From contig CAYRES010000010.1 of assembly GCA_964423425.1 (NCBI GenBank), positions 38,522 to 102,521 of the forward strand: 64,000 nt of DNA. Reading direction: 5' to 3'. Origin of the DNA: CAYRES01 sp964423425. GTDB lineage: Bacteria > Actinomycetota > Thermoleophilia > RBG-16-64-13. Under the pieces are notes generated by a model. The model worked only from the letters and a program-made list of their open reading frames with translations, was not told the DNA's origin and did not search any database. Positions within the stretch are counted from its first letter, which is position 1. Every line of letters begins with the position of its first letter. Below are positions 35,125-44,372 of the stretch, piece after piece. Position numbers and translations under genes: made by a program.

Positions 35125-36080
35125 ATGAGAACCGGTTCCGCTCGCTGAAAGATCTGCCTACGGCAGCCCTTCTCGGCACCGGCACCCCCATGTGCGCCGG
35201 CTGCGGGGGTCTTGAGGCTCTGCAGCACATCTACACCCTGCTGGGTGAGAAGACGGTGTTCGTGAACGCCGCCGGATGCATGACGCTGCTCTCCGTCTAC
35301 CCGTTCACGCCATTCCGCGGTTCGTGGCTGTACACGGCGATGGCCTGCGCACCCGCCGGTGCCCAAGGGGTGCGGGACGCGCTCGATATCCTCATGAACA
35401 AGAAACGCATTGACGCGGAGGAGAACCTGGAAGTGGTCGTACTCACGGGAGACGGCTCCGCGTACGGAATGGCCCTCTCCTCCACCTCCACCGCCATCGA
35501 CCGGGATCTCGACTTCCTCTACGTGTGCTACGACAACGAGGGGTACGGCAACACGGGGCAGCAATTCTCCGCCGCTACCCCGCACGGCGCCCGCACCTCG
35601 ACGAGCCGCGGGCCCGGCGGTGATCCCCTCTACAAGAAAGACCTGTTCGCCATCTGGAGCGCCAACCAGCCCATGTATGTGGCCACCGCCGTGGGCGCCG
35701 AACCGGTCGATCTGGCCCGCAAGGTGCAGAAAGCGGCGTCGCTGACCGGTCCCCGCCTGCTCTTGGTACTGGCGCCCTGCCCCACCGGCTGGGATTACGA
35801 CCCCAAGGAGTCGATGGAGATAGGCCGGTTGGCCGTGCGCACCGGCATGTGGCCCCTCAAGGAGTACGAGGACGGCAAGATCACCCACACGATGGTGCCC
35901 TCCCCGCGGCTGCCGGTGGAGGAGTACTTGAAACGCCAAGGACGCTTCGCCCATCTCTTCACCCCCACGCGCAAAGAGGAGCTGCTCGCGGAGATCCAAT
36001 CCGGTGTCGACGCCTATTGGGAGGCCGTTGAGCAGGATCCCTGTGCCAAGGGAACGGCCCCGGCGGCGGATACCGCCTGA
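35121..36080 (+). CDS. 2-oxoacid:ferredoxin oxidoreductase beta subunit
   Basis: 319 residues, PorB type. The cluster cysteines are in MCAGCGG, the thiamine-diphosphate motif is GDGSAYGMALS with NEGYGNTGQQFS. It completes oxidation of a 2-oxoacid to acyl-CoA, with reduced ferredoxin and CO2. A third cluster cysteine pair is expected, with C in NAAGCMT and APCPTGW. Overlaps the alpha gene by four bases (ATGA). Confidence 0.92.
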   Translation: MNENRFRSLKDLPTAALLGTGTPMCAGCGGLEALQHIYTLLGEKTVFVNAAGCMTLLSVYPFTPFRGSWLYTAMACAPAGAQGVRDALDILMNKKRIDAEENLEVVVLTGDGSAYGMALSSTSTAIDRDLDFLYVCYDNEGYGNTGQQFSAATPHGARTSTSRGPGGDPLYKKDLFAIWSANQPMYVATAVGAEPVDLARKVQKAASLTGPRLLLVLAPCPTGWDYDPKESMEIGRLAVRTGMWPLKEYEDGKITHTMVPSPRLPVEEYLKRQGRFAHLFTPTRKEELLAEIQSGVDAYWEAVEQDPCAKGTAPAADTA

Positions 36081-36124
36081 CGGATATCCCGTGCAGCCAT
36101 CCACCCCCTTGGTACACTAGAGCC

Positions 36125-38068
36125 ATGAGAGGCACAGCCCCGGCTCCTTCTCCACATACCAGTGTGACCTCGCTCGCGGCGGCACGCATGGTGATTGTCG
36201 CCACTCTGACCCTGGCACTGTGGGTGTTCACCTGCGCGGTGGGCGCCCCACCGGTCCAGGCTGCGGGCAGCCGGTTCATCGACGTGAAAGCGGACGATCC
36301 CTTCGCTGCCGCAGTCGAAGGGCTGGCTGCAGCCGGAATCGTGCAAGGCTACTCCGACCGCAGCTTCAGGCCGGCCCGAGCGGTCACACGCCAGCAGTTC
36401 GCCAAGATCATGGTGCTCGCCCTGGAACTCCCGGTGAGCCAGGCCGACATCTGCCCCTTCCCCGATGTGGAGAGGAGCGGTCCCGGCGGTTTGTATCCGG
36501 ACAATTACGTCGCCGTGGTTGCCGCCCGGGGCATCACCCGCGGTACCTCTACCGTCACTTTCTCCCCCTGGCACCGGATCAGCCGCGCCCAGGCCGTCAC
36601 CATGACGGTACGGGGGGTGGCCGCACGAAATCCGGCCCTCATGCAGTCGGCCCCGGAGGCTTGGAGGTCAACGTGGCCCGCCACCTTCAGCGCCGCGCAC
36701 GCAGCCAACGCCCGAGCGGCCGAGTTCACCGGCCTCCTCACCGAACTGCCTCTGGACGCCACCTCGCCTTGGGGCCCGATGACCCGGGGAGAGATCGCTC
36801 AGTTGGTGTGGAACATGCGCCTGCTGCTCGCCGAGCCACACGAGGTCCTGGACGTGGAGGCCGCCACCGGCGCGCCGGGTTCGGGCGCCCCTGGCTCAGG
36901 GGCGGAGAGCCCGGTCTTCCTTGACCTCTACACGCCCAGCGGGTCCTGCCCCGCCTCCGTCTGGCCGCTGTTGCTATTGTCGGCCTCCTCTGACAGCGAT
37001 GGGCGGGGAGGTTGGGCGGCCGCAGCTGACAGCCGCGCGGCCGGGGTGGCTGAGGCGGCCGGGGTGGCTGAGGCGGCCGGGGTGGCTGAGGCGGCCGGGG
37101 TGGCTGAGGCGGCACGGAAAGCCGCCCGGCGTGGCTTCGCGGCGGTGGTGGTAAGACCCGCCGACGGTGAGGGAGGCGCCCCGCCTGCAGCGGCCGACCT
37201 CATGACCCGGGCCCTGCTCTTCCTGCGGGCACACGCGGGAGACTACGGGCTCGATACCTTCCGCCTGGGCCGGCTGTCGGTGGCGGGAGGGGAGTACACG
37301 GCCGAGATCCTCTCGCACGAGACCGGCCTCAGCACCGAGCCACCGCAGCGAGAGGGGCCGGGCACCCTTAACGAGGCCTTTGCATTCCTCGAAGGCGGGC
37401 TTCGGCCGCCCCAGGTCCGTTATGATTCCCTGCAGAGCCGAGTGGTGGTGATCGATCCCGGGCACCAGGCCCGCGGCAACTACAATCTGGAGCCCATCGG
37501 TCCGGGCTCCGGCACGCGCAAGCCGAAGGTCAGTTCGGGCACCCGGGGTGTGGTCACCGGCATTCCCGAGAGCGCGTTGGTGCTGGCGGTGGGGCTCATG
37601 GTCCGTGACGAGTTGGAACGGAGGGGTGTGCAGGTGATCATGACCCGTACGGTGCAAGAGGTGAACCTCTCCAACATCGAGCGGACCCAGATCGCCAATC
37701 GGGCTGGAGCCGACCTCTACCTGCGGGTACATGCGGACGGACACAGCAACTCCAACGCGCACGGCATCCACACCATGTACCCGGCAGTCATCGCCGGGTG
37801 GACAGACGACATCGCCGCTCCATCGCGACGCGCGGCCCAACTCATCCAAGAGGCCCTCATCGCCGCCACCGGCGCTTCCGACCGGGGCATCAACGCCCGC
37901 TCCGACATGACCGGCTTCAACTGGTCAGACGTGCCCGTGGTCATACCGGAGATAGGCTTCATGACCAACCCCGCGGAAGACCGCCTTCTCAGCCAGACCT
38001 GGTATCGGCAGAGAGTGGCCGATGCGCTGGCCAACGGTACCGTCCGCTTCCTGCAGGAGCTGCCCTAG
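36125..38068 (+). CDS. SLH-domain N-acetylmuramoyl-L-alanine amidase
   Basis: 647 residues. A signal sequence ends near residue 45 (VQAAGS). Three SLH repeats follow (about 48-95, 105-160, 170-235), with FIDVKADDPFAAAVEGLAAAGIVQGYSD and DVERSGPGGLYPDNYVAVVAARGITRG as clear members (landmarks). Then a linker with four copies of AAGVAE, and an Amidase_3 domain from about 440: VIDPGHQ, RVHADGHS and IPEIGFMTNP hold the zinc ligands and catalytic glutamate. It should cleave the muramoyl-peptide bond at the cell surface. The WecA-like gene follows after zero bases. Confidence 0.87.
   Translation: MRGTAPAPSPHTSVTSLAAARMVIVATLTLALWVFTCAVGAPPVQAAGSRFIDVKADDPFAAAVEGLAAAGIVQGYSDRSFRPARAVTRQQFAKIMVLALELPVSQADICPFPDVERSGPGGLYPDNYVAVVAARGITRGTSTVTFSPWHRISRAQAVTMTVRGVAARNPALMQSAPEAWRSTWPATFSAAHAANARAAEFTGLLTELPLDATSPWGPMTRGEIAQLVWNMRLLLAEPHEVLDVEAATGAPGSGAPGSGAESPVFLDLYTPSGSCPASVWPLLLLSASSDSDGRGGWAAAADSRAAGVAEAAGVAEAAGVAEAAGVAEAARKAARRGFAAVVVRPADGEGGAPPAAADLMTRALLFLRAHAGDYGLDTFRLGRLSVAGGEYTAEILSHETGLSTEPPQREGPGTLNEAFAFLEGGLRPPQVRYDSLQSRVVVIDPGHQARGNYNLEPIGPGSGTRKPKVSSGTRGVVTGIPESALVLAVGLMVRDELERRGVQVIMTRTVQEVNLSNIERTQIANRAGADLYLRVHADGHSNSNAHGIHTMYPAVIAGWTDDIAAPSRRAAQLIQEALIAATGASDRGINARSDMTGFNWSDVPVVIPEIGFMTNPAEDRLLSQTWYRQRVADALANGTVRFLQELP
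37037..37108 (+). repeat. four 18-bp in-frame tandem repeats
   Basis: GCGGCCGGGGTGGCTGAG is repeated exactly four times inside the amidase gene and encodes AAGVAE four times, an alanine-rich helix in the linker between the SLH and amidase regions. The copies are identical, so number variation is likely. Confidence 0.9.
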
Positions 38069-39208
38069 ATGCCGGAGTGGTTCACCCGCTTCCTCAACGA
38101 GATCGGTATCGCGGCTCCTGAGCGCGCAGGTTGGCTCACGGTCATCCTCACGTTCTTGTTGGCGGGTGTGGCCACCTGGCTCTTCATTCCCCGGGTGCGT
38201 GCCTTTGCCATCAAGTGCGGCTGGGCCGATGAGCCCAATTCCCGCCGCCTCAACGAAACCCCGGTGCCCAACGTGGGCGGTCTTGCCGTCTACGCCGGCG
38301 TCATCGCCGCGCTGGTGGTCGCCTCACTGCTTCGACCTATCGTCATCGACGAGGTCAAGGCGGAGGTGCTCTCCATCCTGCTCGGGGGTTCGGTGCTCGT
38401 CATCACCGGGTTCATCGACGACCAGTTCGGGCTGCCGCCCTTCTTCCGGCTGGTAGTGCAGATACTGGCAGCCCTGCTCTTGGTGGCCAACGGTATCCGT
38501 ATCGAGATCGCCTTCGGCGGGGCGGCGGGGCCGGTGCTCTCCGTCCTGTTCACCGTGTTCTGGGTTGTCGCCATCACCAATGCCATCAATCTGCTGGACG
38601 GCGTGGACGGCTTGGCCGGAGGTGTGGGCTTCATCATAGCCATCAGTCTGCTCGCGGTCTCCGCGCATTTCGGGGAGCGGGCCGCTGCCACACTGCTGCT
38701 CGCTGCTCTTGCCGGGAGCACGCTTGGCTTCCTGCGGCACAACTTCCACCCCTCACGCATCATTCTCGGTGACAGCGGTGCCTACTTCGTCGGCTACGTG
38801 CTGGCTGCTTCCAGTATCCTGGGCAATCTTCGCGTGTCCACCATCTTCGGTCTGGTCCCTCCCCTGCTCTTCCTGCTCCTGCCCCTCCTTGATACTTTCC
38901 AGGTGGTGGTGAGGCGCATCCTCCGGCGGATGAACCCGCTCACCTCTCCCGGAAGAGATCACGTGCACCATCAACTCCTGCGCCGGGGCTTCTCACAGCG
39001 CCGCACCACGATGGTCCTCTGGGGGGTCACCCTCACCATCAACCTGGTGGCCATGCGAGTCCAGGGCATGTCGGCGACCGTCCTCGTCACCACTGCGCTG
39101 GGCATCATCGCGCTGCTCGGGCTTGTGGTGTGGCAGCGAGGGCGGGCCTTGCGTGTCACCGAGGAGATTGCGCCGGCCGACCGCTCGAGCAGAGGCCGCT
39201 CCACCTAG
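38069..39208 (+). CDS. polyprenyl-phosphate N-acetylhexosamine-1-phosphate transferase (WecA/TagO family)
   Basis: 379 residues with ten to eleven membrane segments. Landmarks: DEPNSRRLNETPVPNVGG, TNAINLLDGVDGLAGG, the aspartates of GFIDDQFGLP, HNFHPSRIILGDSGAYFVG and the C-terminal GRDHVHHQLLRRG, which bind the magnesium, lipid and UDP-sugar. It should transfer a sugar phosphate to undecaprenyl phosphate for wall-polymer synthesis. It starts one base after the amidase stop, so the two are coupled. Confidence 0.9.
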   Translation: MPEWFTRFLNEIGIAAPERAGWLTVILTFLLAGVATWLFIPRVRAFAIKCGWADEPNSRRLNETPVPNVGGLAVYAGVIAALVVASLLRPIVIDEVKAEVLSILLGGSVLVITGFIDDQFGLPPFFRLVVQILAALLLVANGIRIEIAFGGAAGPVLSVLFTVFWVVAITNAINLLDGVDGLAGGVGFIIAISLLAVSAHFGERAAATLLLAALAGSTLGFLRHNFHPSRIILGDSGAYFVGYVLAASSILGNLRVSTIFGLVPPLLFLLLPLLDTFQVVVRRILRRMNPLTSPGRDHVHHQLLRRGFSQRRTTMVLWGVTLTINLVAMRVQGMSATVLVTTALGIIALLGLVVWQRGRALRVTEEIAPADRSSRGRST

Positions 39209-39315
39209 GAGGGCTGGAGCGGCTGGGGCCGACGCGGTTGGGCTGCGGCTGAAGGCGGCTGCAGCTTGGGCGGTTCCGGCCGAGTACCTGCCCGGCGGGC
39301 GGTACGAACCTCAGC

Positions 39316-39486
39316 TCAGTTGGCTGCGGCACCCTCTGCGGGGGAACCGAGCTGGGCGAAGATGGCCTCGACAGGGAGGAAGTCGAGCAGCCACAAGCTC
39401 TCGTCTGCCTCTTGGGCCGCCTCCCGCGCCGCCAGATCCTTCCAGTGTGCGTCAAACTCCTTGTGAAGAATGGACTCGATCTTCAT
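39316..39486 (-). CDS. small hypothetical protein (56 aa)
   Basis: A 56-residue frame beginning MKIESILHKEFDAHWKDL, helical and acidic, with GGGGAT before the ATG. Codon third positions are mostly G or C as in its neighbours, which speaks for a real gene. It lies 150 bp after the RseB-like gene on the same strand. No known family. Confidence 0.4.
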   Translation of the reverse strand: MKIESILHKEFDAHWKDLAAREAAQEADESLWLLDFLPVEAIFAQLGSPAEGAAAN

Positions 39487-39635
39487 GGCTTCATCCCCGG
39501 AATATCCTCATCCTGTGACGGCCCACCACGTCATCGTTCGCCGTCCGGGTGGTTCCTTCCTCTCTTGCTTCTATCGGCACGCAGAGCCGAGGCGATAAGG
39601 GGAATCGAAGGGGGCGGCTCGAGCGACGTGTGTGT

Positions 39636-41111
39636 CTACGAAGCAGCAGGCGCCAGGGACTGCAGCACCCTCACCAGCTCTCCCCGCGTGAGATCACCGG
39701 CCACCGTGACCACCAACCGTTCGCCGAGGGCCCACACATGGGGCACTCCCCGAGGATCGATGAGTAGTTCAGCCGAACCGCCCTGCAAAGCCCCGGCGGC
39801 CACTTCGAAGGTCTCGGGTACATCGACGTAGCCTTCTCCGGTGGCCAGCGGATCGCTCCAGGGTGAGGAGTCACTCCCCACCAAGCGGGTGGACACGGTG
39901 AAGCTGTCGAAACCGCGCCGGAACGTCAGCGAGACCACTCCTCGGGCTGCGGGGTTCATTCCTTCCACCCCGGTCGATGCTCCCTGTTCGGCGATACTCG
40001 CCTCGACGAGCCGGAAACCTTCGGGAACATCTTGAGGAACCAGAGGCCGGTAGCCGACAATCGACTCCAGGTCAGCGAGCCCTTCTGGGCCCACCCGGCG
40101 AAAGCCTTCGTCCAGCGAAGAGACCGCATGTCCAGGTGGGAACGTGAGGGTGAAGTCGGCGGCCGTCACCGAGGGATCCACCTCCAGGTTCTCGAGCCGC
40201 ACCTCCTCCACGAACTCACCACGCAGCGTGGCCACTACCTTGACGGGGAATCCGGTGACTTGATCGACAACGATGTCGAGATTGTCGGCGGTATCCACGA
40301 TGAGATTCGAGGCCACAATGACCTGAACCCGCCACGCCGCCCTGCCCGCATAGCCCGTCTCTTCCACCGGGAAGTCGGGGGTGTCGAGGAGCGCCCGCAC
40401 GTACGAAGCATATCCACGATTGAGCACCCAATCGGCGACCAGCCAGTTCGACGCGTGGGGATCGGGTGGGCCCGACGCAAGACCCGTGCGTTCGCCCGCA
40501 ACAACCTCACCATCCCGGTCCCACAACGACTGCTCCCGGCCGGTGCCGGCATCGTAGGCGATGTCTTGAGCGCCGTCTTCCGAGGTCAAGCGGAAGTCGC
40601 CACGGGCGGTGATCAGAAAGGTCCACGTCATGGACCCGAGGCTGTCGTCAGATGAGGCTTCTGCAGAGGTGTTCTCGTTCGACACGCCCGTAGGAACGGT
40701 CACGATCAAGGTACCACCCAGTGCCTTCAGATCGGTCATCGCTGTCGCCACCTTGGCCTTGACGTCGGCCGCGGTGGCAGGCTGAGGCGCGAGTTGGTCC
40801 GGGCCGATGCGATCGGCGAACACCCACACCGACGCAAGGATCATCGCGGCCAACGGTATCGGCAGCAGCGAGAGTCTCAGCCACCTCCGCCGATACCAAG
40901 GTACTCTGGAATCGGCACGACGGGAAAGAGTGGACGCGGAACGAGGCTTTGCGGCTTCCTCCTCCTGGATGCGGGCTTCGAGCCTTTCGAAGAACGCAGG
41001 GCTGTGTTCGGGAACGTCGAGTGCCCGTAGCTCCCGGCCAAGTTTGGCATCGCGGAGTTCTCCTCTGTGTCCCTTGGGGTTGCGTCCGTCTCGTTGCCCG
41101 CGATGCTCCAT
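39636..41111 (-). CDS. membrane-anchored RseB/LolA-fold protein, partner of the ECF sigma factor
   Basis: 491 residues. A basic cytoplasmic part of about 70 residues, one membrane helix (about 76-97), then an outer domain: MucB/RseB-like N-terminal part (LIVTVPTGVSNENTSAEA, ITARGDFRLTSEDG), followed by a DUF4367-like part (YRPLVPQDVPEGFRLVEASI) near the end. The start overlaps the sigma stop (TGATG). The cytoplasmic part should hold the sigma factor but has no HxxxCxxC zinc motif. It may sense envelope lipids or misfolded proteins. Confidence 0.75.
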   Translation of the reverse strand: MEHRGQRDGRNPKGHRGELRDAKLGRELRALDVPEHSPAFFERLEARIQEEEAAKPRSASTLSRRADSRVPWYRRRWLRLSLLPIPLAAMILASVWVFADRIGPDQLAPQPATAADVKAKVATAMTDLKALGGTLIVTVPTGVSNENTSAEASSDDSLGSMTWTFLITARGDFRLTSEDGAQDIAYDAGTGREQSLWDRDGEVVAGERTGLASGPPDPHASNWLVADWVLNRGYASYVRALLDTPDFPVEETGYAGRAAWRVQVIVASNLIVDTADNLDIVVDQVTGFPVKVVATLRGEFVEEVRLENLEVDPSVTAADFTLTFPPGHAVSSLDEGFRRVGPEGLADLESIVGYRPLVPQDVPEGFRLVEASIAEQGASTGVEGMNPAARGVVSLTFRRGFDSFTVSTRLVGSDSSPWSDPLATGEGYVDVPETFEVAAGALQGGSAELLIDPRGVPHVWALGERLVVTVAGDLTRGELVRVLQSLAPAAS

Positions 41112-41683
41112 CACCACTCCTCCCCCAAGACCCGCCTCAGTGTGCGCCGCGCCTCATGAAGCCGGGAGGCCACTGTCCCCTCCTTGATTCCGAGGATTGC
41201 GGCGGCGTCGGCGTACGAGTACCCTTCGGCGTCCACGAGGAGCACGGCGGCCTGTGCTTCCGGGGACAACGTGGCCAGGGCGGCCGCCAGGTCCTGACGG
41301 CGGGCGACGGTCTCTCCGACATCCTCGGTGCCTCCCACTCGGTCACCCCGGGCCGGAGAGCCTGTGGCACGCCCACCCGCGACTGCGGCCGTTCTCCCCG
41401 ACAGAGCGGGATCGACCGCCTGCTCGAGATCGTGATACGACATCACCGAGCGCGGACGCGCTGCATCACGGCGAAGCTGATCCATGCAGGCGTTGTAGGT
41501 GATGCGGTACAGCCACGAACCCAGCGAGGCGTCGCCGCGGAATCGAGGAAGAGCCTGATAAGCCTTGACATATACATCCTGCAGCACATCGTCCATGAGG
41601 TCCCGATCTCCCAACAGCCGGAAGGCAAGCCGCCGTAGCCCCTCGTCGTGGAGCCTCACCATCTCCGCAAATGAGTCGCGCAA
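41111..41683 (-). CDS. ECF RNA polymerase sigma factor
   Basis: 190 residues. Region 2: RLAFRLLGDRDLMDDVLQDVYVKAYQALPRFRG and SWLYRITYNACMDQLRRD (landmarks); region 4: LSPEAQAAVLLVDAEGYSYADAAAILGIKEGTVASRLHEARRTLR. Directs polymerase to an extracytoplasmic-stress regulon; probably controls its own operon. The TTG at 41683 is five bases after AAAGGAG and gives the normal size; a TTG at 41764 would add 27 residues. The RseB-like gene overlaps. Confidence 0.92.
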   Translation of the reverse strand: MRDSFAEMVRLHDEGLRRLAFRLLGDRDLMDDVLQDVYVKAYQALPRFRGDASLGSWLYRITYNACMDQLRRDAARPRSVMSYHDLEQAVDPALSGRTAAVAGGRATGSPARGDRVGGTEDVGETVARRQDLAAALATLSPEAQAAVLLVDAEGYSYADAAAILGIKEGTVASRLHEARRTLRRVLGEEW

Positions 41684-41788
41684 CCTTTCTCCTTTGGCAC
41701 AGCCCCACGGAGGTTTCGTCCTACGCAGGCCGCATGCGCCTTCAGCACTACGGTCGCGTGACAAGAGCCTCTAGTCACATAAGACGCG

Positions 41789-41872
41789 GGGGGCTCCAAG
41801 ATCCTTCGCGGAGCTCGGAGCCCCCAGGGCGGCACGGGGCCGAGAGCGTGCCCCCTGCCGCCCTCCCTATGT
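41789..41872. terminator. tandem hairpins after the nitrilase gene
   Basis: One stem joins 41789-41797 with 41817-41825; a second, imperfect one spans 41826-41872. They lie directly after the nitrilase stop in its direction and before the sigma factor promoter. Confidence 0.6.
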
Positions 41873-41874
41873 GG

Positions 41875-42819
41875 CTAGAGCTGCTGATGTCCGTAGCGAC
41901 GGAACTCGTCCGGGGTCATAGGCGCGTCGCCGTCGAGCTCCTTGAAGATGGGCGCTTCGCAGATGTCACCCGTGTAGCAGCCGGCAAAGGGAATTCCCTG
42001 GGCGTGGTAGGTCTTCACCATCTTGAGCAGCGGGAAGCAACCGGCGAAACCCTGCTCGCGGGCCTGACGCACGTCTTCCATGTTGATTTGCGCCACAATG
42101 AAGGAGTCGGTTTCGCCCAGCTCCTCCAGAAGCCGCCCTTCCGGGTCGCACAGGCAGGAGTGGCCCATACCGATGGGAGCCGGGTGGTTGACCGCCACCA
42201 CGAAACACTGGTTCTCGATGGCCCGCGTCTGGTTGACCGGCACATAGTTGCGCACGTTACCGATCCAATGTGGCTGAAGGGCAGGCTTGAGAATGATCTC
42301 GGCCCCGTTCATGGCCAGGTTGCGGGCCACCTCGGGCACGTGGCCGTCGGCGCAGATCATAATGCCCACCTTGCCGATGCCGTCGGCCTCATACACGGGG
42401 AACTCGGTGCCCGGCTTGGAGGGCTCCATGGGCTTGGGGATGAACATCTTGCGATACTTCATCACCACATCGCCCGCGGGGGAGATGAGCATGCTCGTGT
42501 TGTAGAAGCCGTCCTCACCCGGCACTTTCTCGATCATGGAACCGGGGCAGAACCAGAAACCGTGCTGGGCCGCCTTCTGCTGGAAGAGCTCCGTGAGGGG
42601 CCCGGGAACGGTCTCGCCCATCGCCTCGAGGTTCGCGGGGTCCATGCCGTTGACGTAGATCTCGGGGGCCACCACCAGATCGATGAAGGGGTTGATCATG
42701 AACATGGTGTCGATGTAGAAGGCCATCTTGCCCCAGTTCTCGAGCTTGCGGTCCTCGAGATCGGGATTCACGCTGGGTGACGCGATCTGAAGCATAGCGA
42801 CGTTGACGTAGCGGCTCAT
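41875..42819 (-). CDS. carbon-nitrogen hydrolase (nitrilase superfamily)
   Basis: 314 residues. The catalytic set of the superfamily is visible: Glu in VVAPEIYVNG, Lys in YRKMFIPKP and Cys in GIMICADGHVPE. It is of the aliphatic amidase or carbamoylase type; the substrate is unknown. The ATG at 42819 follows AGGAGGGACC; the frame is open to 42921 but unconserved. It follows the ATP-grasp gene on the same strand by 136 bp. Confidence 0.88.
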   Translation of the reverse strand: MSRYVNVAMLQIASPSVNPDLEDRKLENWGKMAFYIDTMFMINPFIDLVVAPEIYVNGMDPANLEAMGETVPGPLTELFQQKAAQHGFWFCPGSMIEKVPGEDGFYNTSMLISPAGDVVMKYRKMFIPKPMEPSKPGTEFPVYEADGIGKVGIMICADGHVPEVARNLAMNGAEIILKPALQPHWIGNVRNYVPVNQTRAIENQCFVVAVNHPAPIGMGHSCLCDPEGRLLEELGETDSFIVAQINMEDVRQAREQGFAGCFPLLKMVKTYHAQGIPFAGCYTGDICEAPIFKELDGDAPMTPDEFRRYGHQQL

Positions 42820-42954
42820 GGTCCCTCCTGTGTCGATGAACGGTCTTTCTGCCCTGGGCAACCCACGGCCCCCCAAAGGCCCGTCACCGCCCCATGCCGG
42901 CCTCACATGAGCGCGGCGCACAAGAAGGATACCCCGACCGCCGCCGAAAGCGAC

Positions 42955-44238
42955 CTAGAGACGCACGAAGCCGGTGAAGTCGACCTCGAAGAGTGAGCGA
43001 AGCTCAGCGAGATCCCGGCTCTCGACGATGGCCATCGCCAGCACCGGGAACCGGCGGTAGTCCATTCTGCGGATCTCGAGAGGGTGCCTGAACAGCGATT
43101 CAAGCCCATCCCAGTCGACACCCACGATCTGCGTCCGATCGAGGGTGGAGGGGAGGGCGCAGATAACGAGGCAGAACACCGAGCCGCCGGCACCGCTGTC
43201 GGCCCCTCCGAGAATGCCATCCCAGTCAGGCCCCTCCTCCAACAGGAAGGCCCGATGCGAGTTGAGCCCGAAAGCGTGGTGGACGAGATCGGTCGTACAG
43301 AATCCGGCGAAGCGAAGAGGGTTGATCTCGATGGGCACCGCCGTCGCACCGCGGCCGTCACCGCCGAGCCCTTTACCGCGGGCCTTCTCCCCCGACTTGG
43401 ACCCGGCCTCCTGCACGCGGAACTCAATGTGGGCGGGGAAATCCCGAAAACCGAAGACCTCTCCCATCTGGCTGAGGATCGGGGTGAATTGGGGCAGCCT
43501 CGCCCGCATCAGCTCGGCGCTCGTATAGTAGAGGAGATCGCTTGTATCGGCGCGGTCCCTGAACTCGTGCGCCATGATGTTCAGGATGACCGGCTGCCCT
43601 GCCGCGTCGAAGTATGCGTCGACTGCGAACTCCTCTCCGGCGATCAACTCCTCCAAGAGTATCTGTTCACCCCCCAACACCGATTCCGGGAATGCCCCCC
43701 GGGCACCCGCCATGGCAGCGAGCAGGGCGTCGCGGCCTGCGGCCCAGCCCGAAGCGTCTTCAACCACCGTCACGCCGATTGAGAAGAAGCCGATAGAGGG
43801 TTTGAGAACCAAGGGAAAGGGCAGGTCCGCGGGATCGTCGAGCTGAGCCAGGTCGGGAATAGACAGTGTTCGGAAGCGGAGGTCGGGGTAGAGCGACGCA
43901 AGGGCCTCTCGCATCTTCGCCTTGTTCTTGGCCACTTCGATCTGTCGCACGAGATTCGGCGCGATGGAGGCGAGGCGTGCAGTAAGCAGTGAGAGCGTGT
44001 TCTCTGAGTTGGTATAGAGCCGAGGTCGCGGCGATCGTTCGAACCGGGCAAAGAACTCCTCGGGAGGCTGGGCGTTCAGCAGACCTCGTTGCCGCACGGG
44101 TGCGTCGGATGCCGTCAAGAGCACCGGCGTGCCCAACCCGGCCAACGTCGACTCGAGGAGTTGAGACACGTACGGCCAATCCAGGGCGGCAAAGGCGTCT
44201 GGGTGAGGAGGGGCGGCGCTGTTCACATCATGTTCCAC
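42955..44238 (-). CDS. ATP-grasp domain protein
   Basis: 427 residues. Lys110 region NLVRQIEVAKNKAKMRE, FPLVLKPSIGFFSIGV, ILLEELIAGEEFAVDAYFD and, later, IEFRVQEAG with VPIEINPLRFAG give the ATP-grasp lobes and the metal-binding E/N pair. It should ligate a carboxylate to an amine or thiol using ATP. The substrate is unknown; the nitrilase downstream may work in the same pathway. Divergent from the SLH lipoprotein gene. Confidence 0.78.
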   Translation of the reverse strand: MEHDVNSAAPPHPDAFAALDWPYVSQLLESTLAGLGTPVLLTASDAPVRQRGLLNAQPPEEFFARFERSPRPRLYTNSENTLSLLTARLASIAPNLVRQIEVAKNKAKMREALASLYPDLRFRTLSIPDLAQLDDPADLPFPLVLKPSIGFFSIGVTVVEDASGWAAGRDALLAAMAGARGAFPESVLGGEQILLEELIAGEEFAVDAYFDAAGQPVILNIMAHEFRDRADTSDLLYYTSAELMRARLPQFTPILSQMGEVFGFRDFPAHIEFRVQEAGSKSGEKARGKGLGGDGRGATAVPIEINPLRFAGFCTTDLVHHAFGLNSHRAFLLEEGPDWDGILGGADSGAGGSVFCLVICALPSTLDRTQIVGVDWDGLESLFRHPLEIRRMDYRRFPVLAMAIVESRDLAELRSLFEVDFTGFVRL

Positions 44239-44310
44239 GGCTTGTCTTTATAGCGCATCGCCGTCTCCGGCGTAAGGGTGGCCGCGGTGGGCGGGCCCTA
44301 TCTTCACTGC

Positions 44311-44338
44311 TTGCAGCTTCTTCATATAGGGGGATAAT
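44311..44338 (+). promoter_or_regulatory. probable promoter of the SLH lipoprotein gene
   Basis: TTGCAG (44311-44316), 16 bases, GATAAT (44333-44338), 34 bases before the start, which has the ribosome site GGAGG. Confidence 0.5.
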
Positions 44339-44372
44339 GGGAGCATAGCTATATGGGTGATCGGAGGCAGCT

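Noticed and set aside
37037..37108. CRISPR-like repeat
   Set aside because: The units are contiguous with no spacers and encode a helix in the amidase; no CRISPR array is present in the window.
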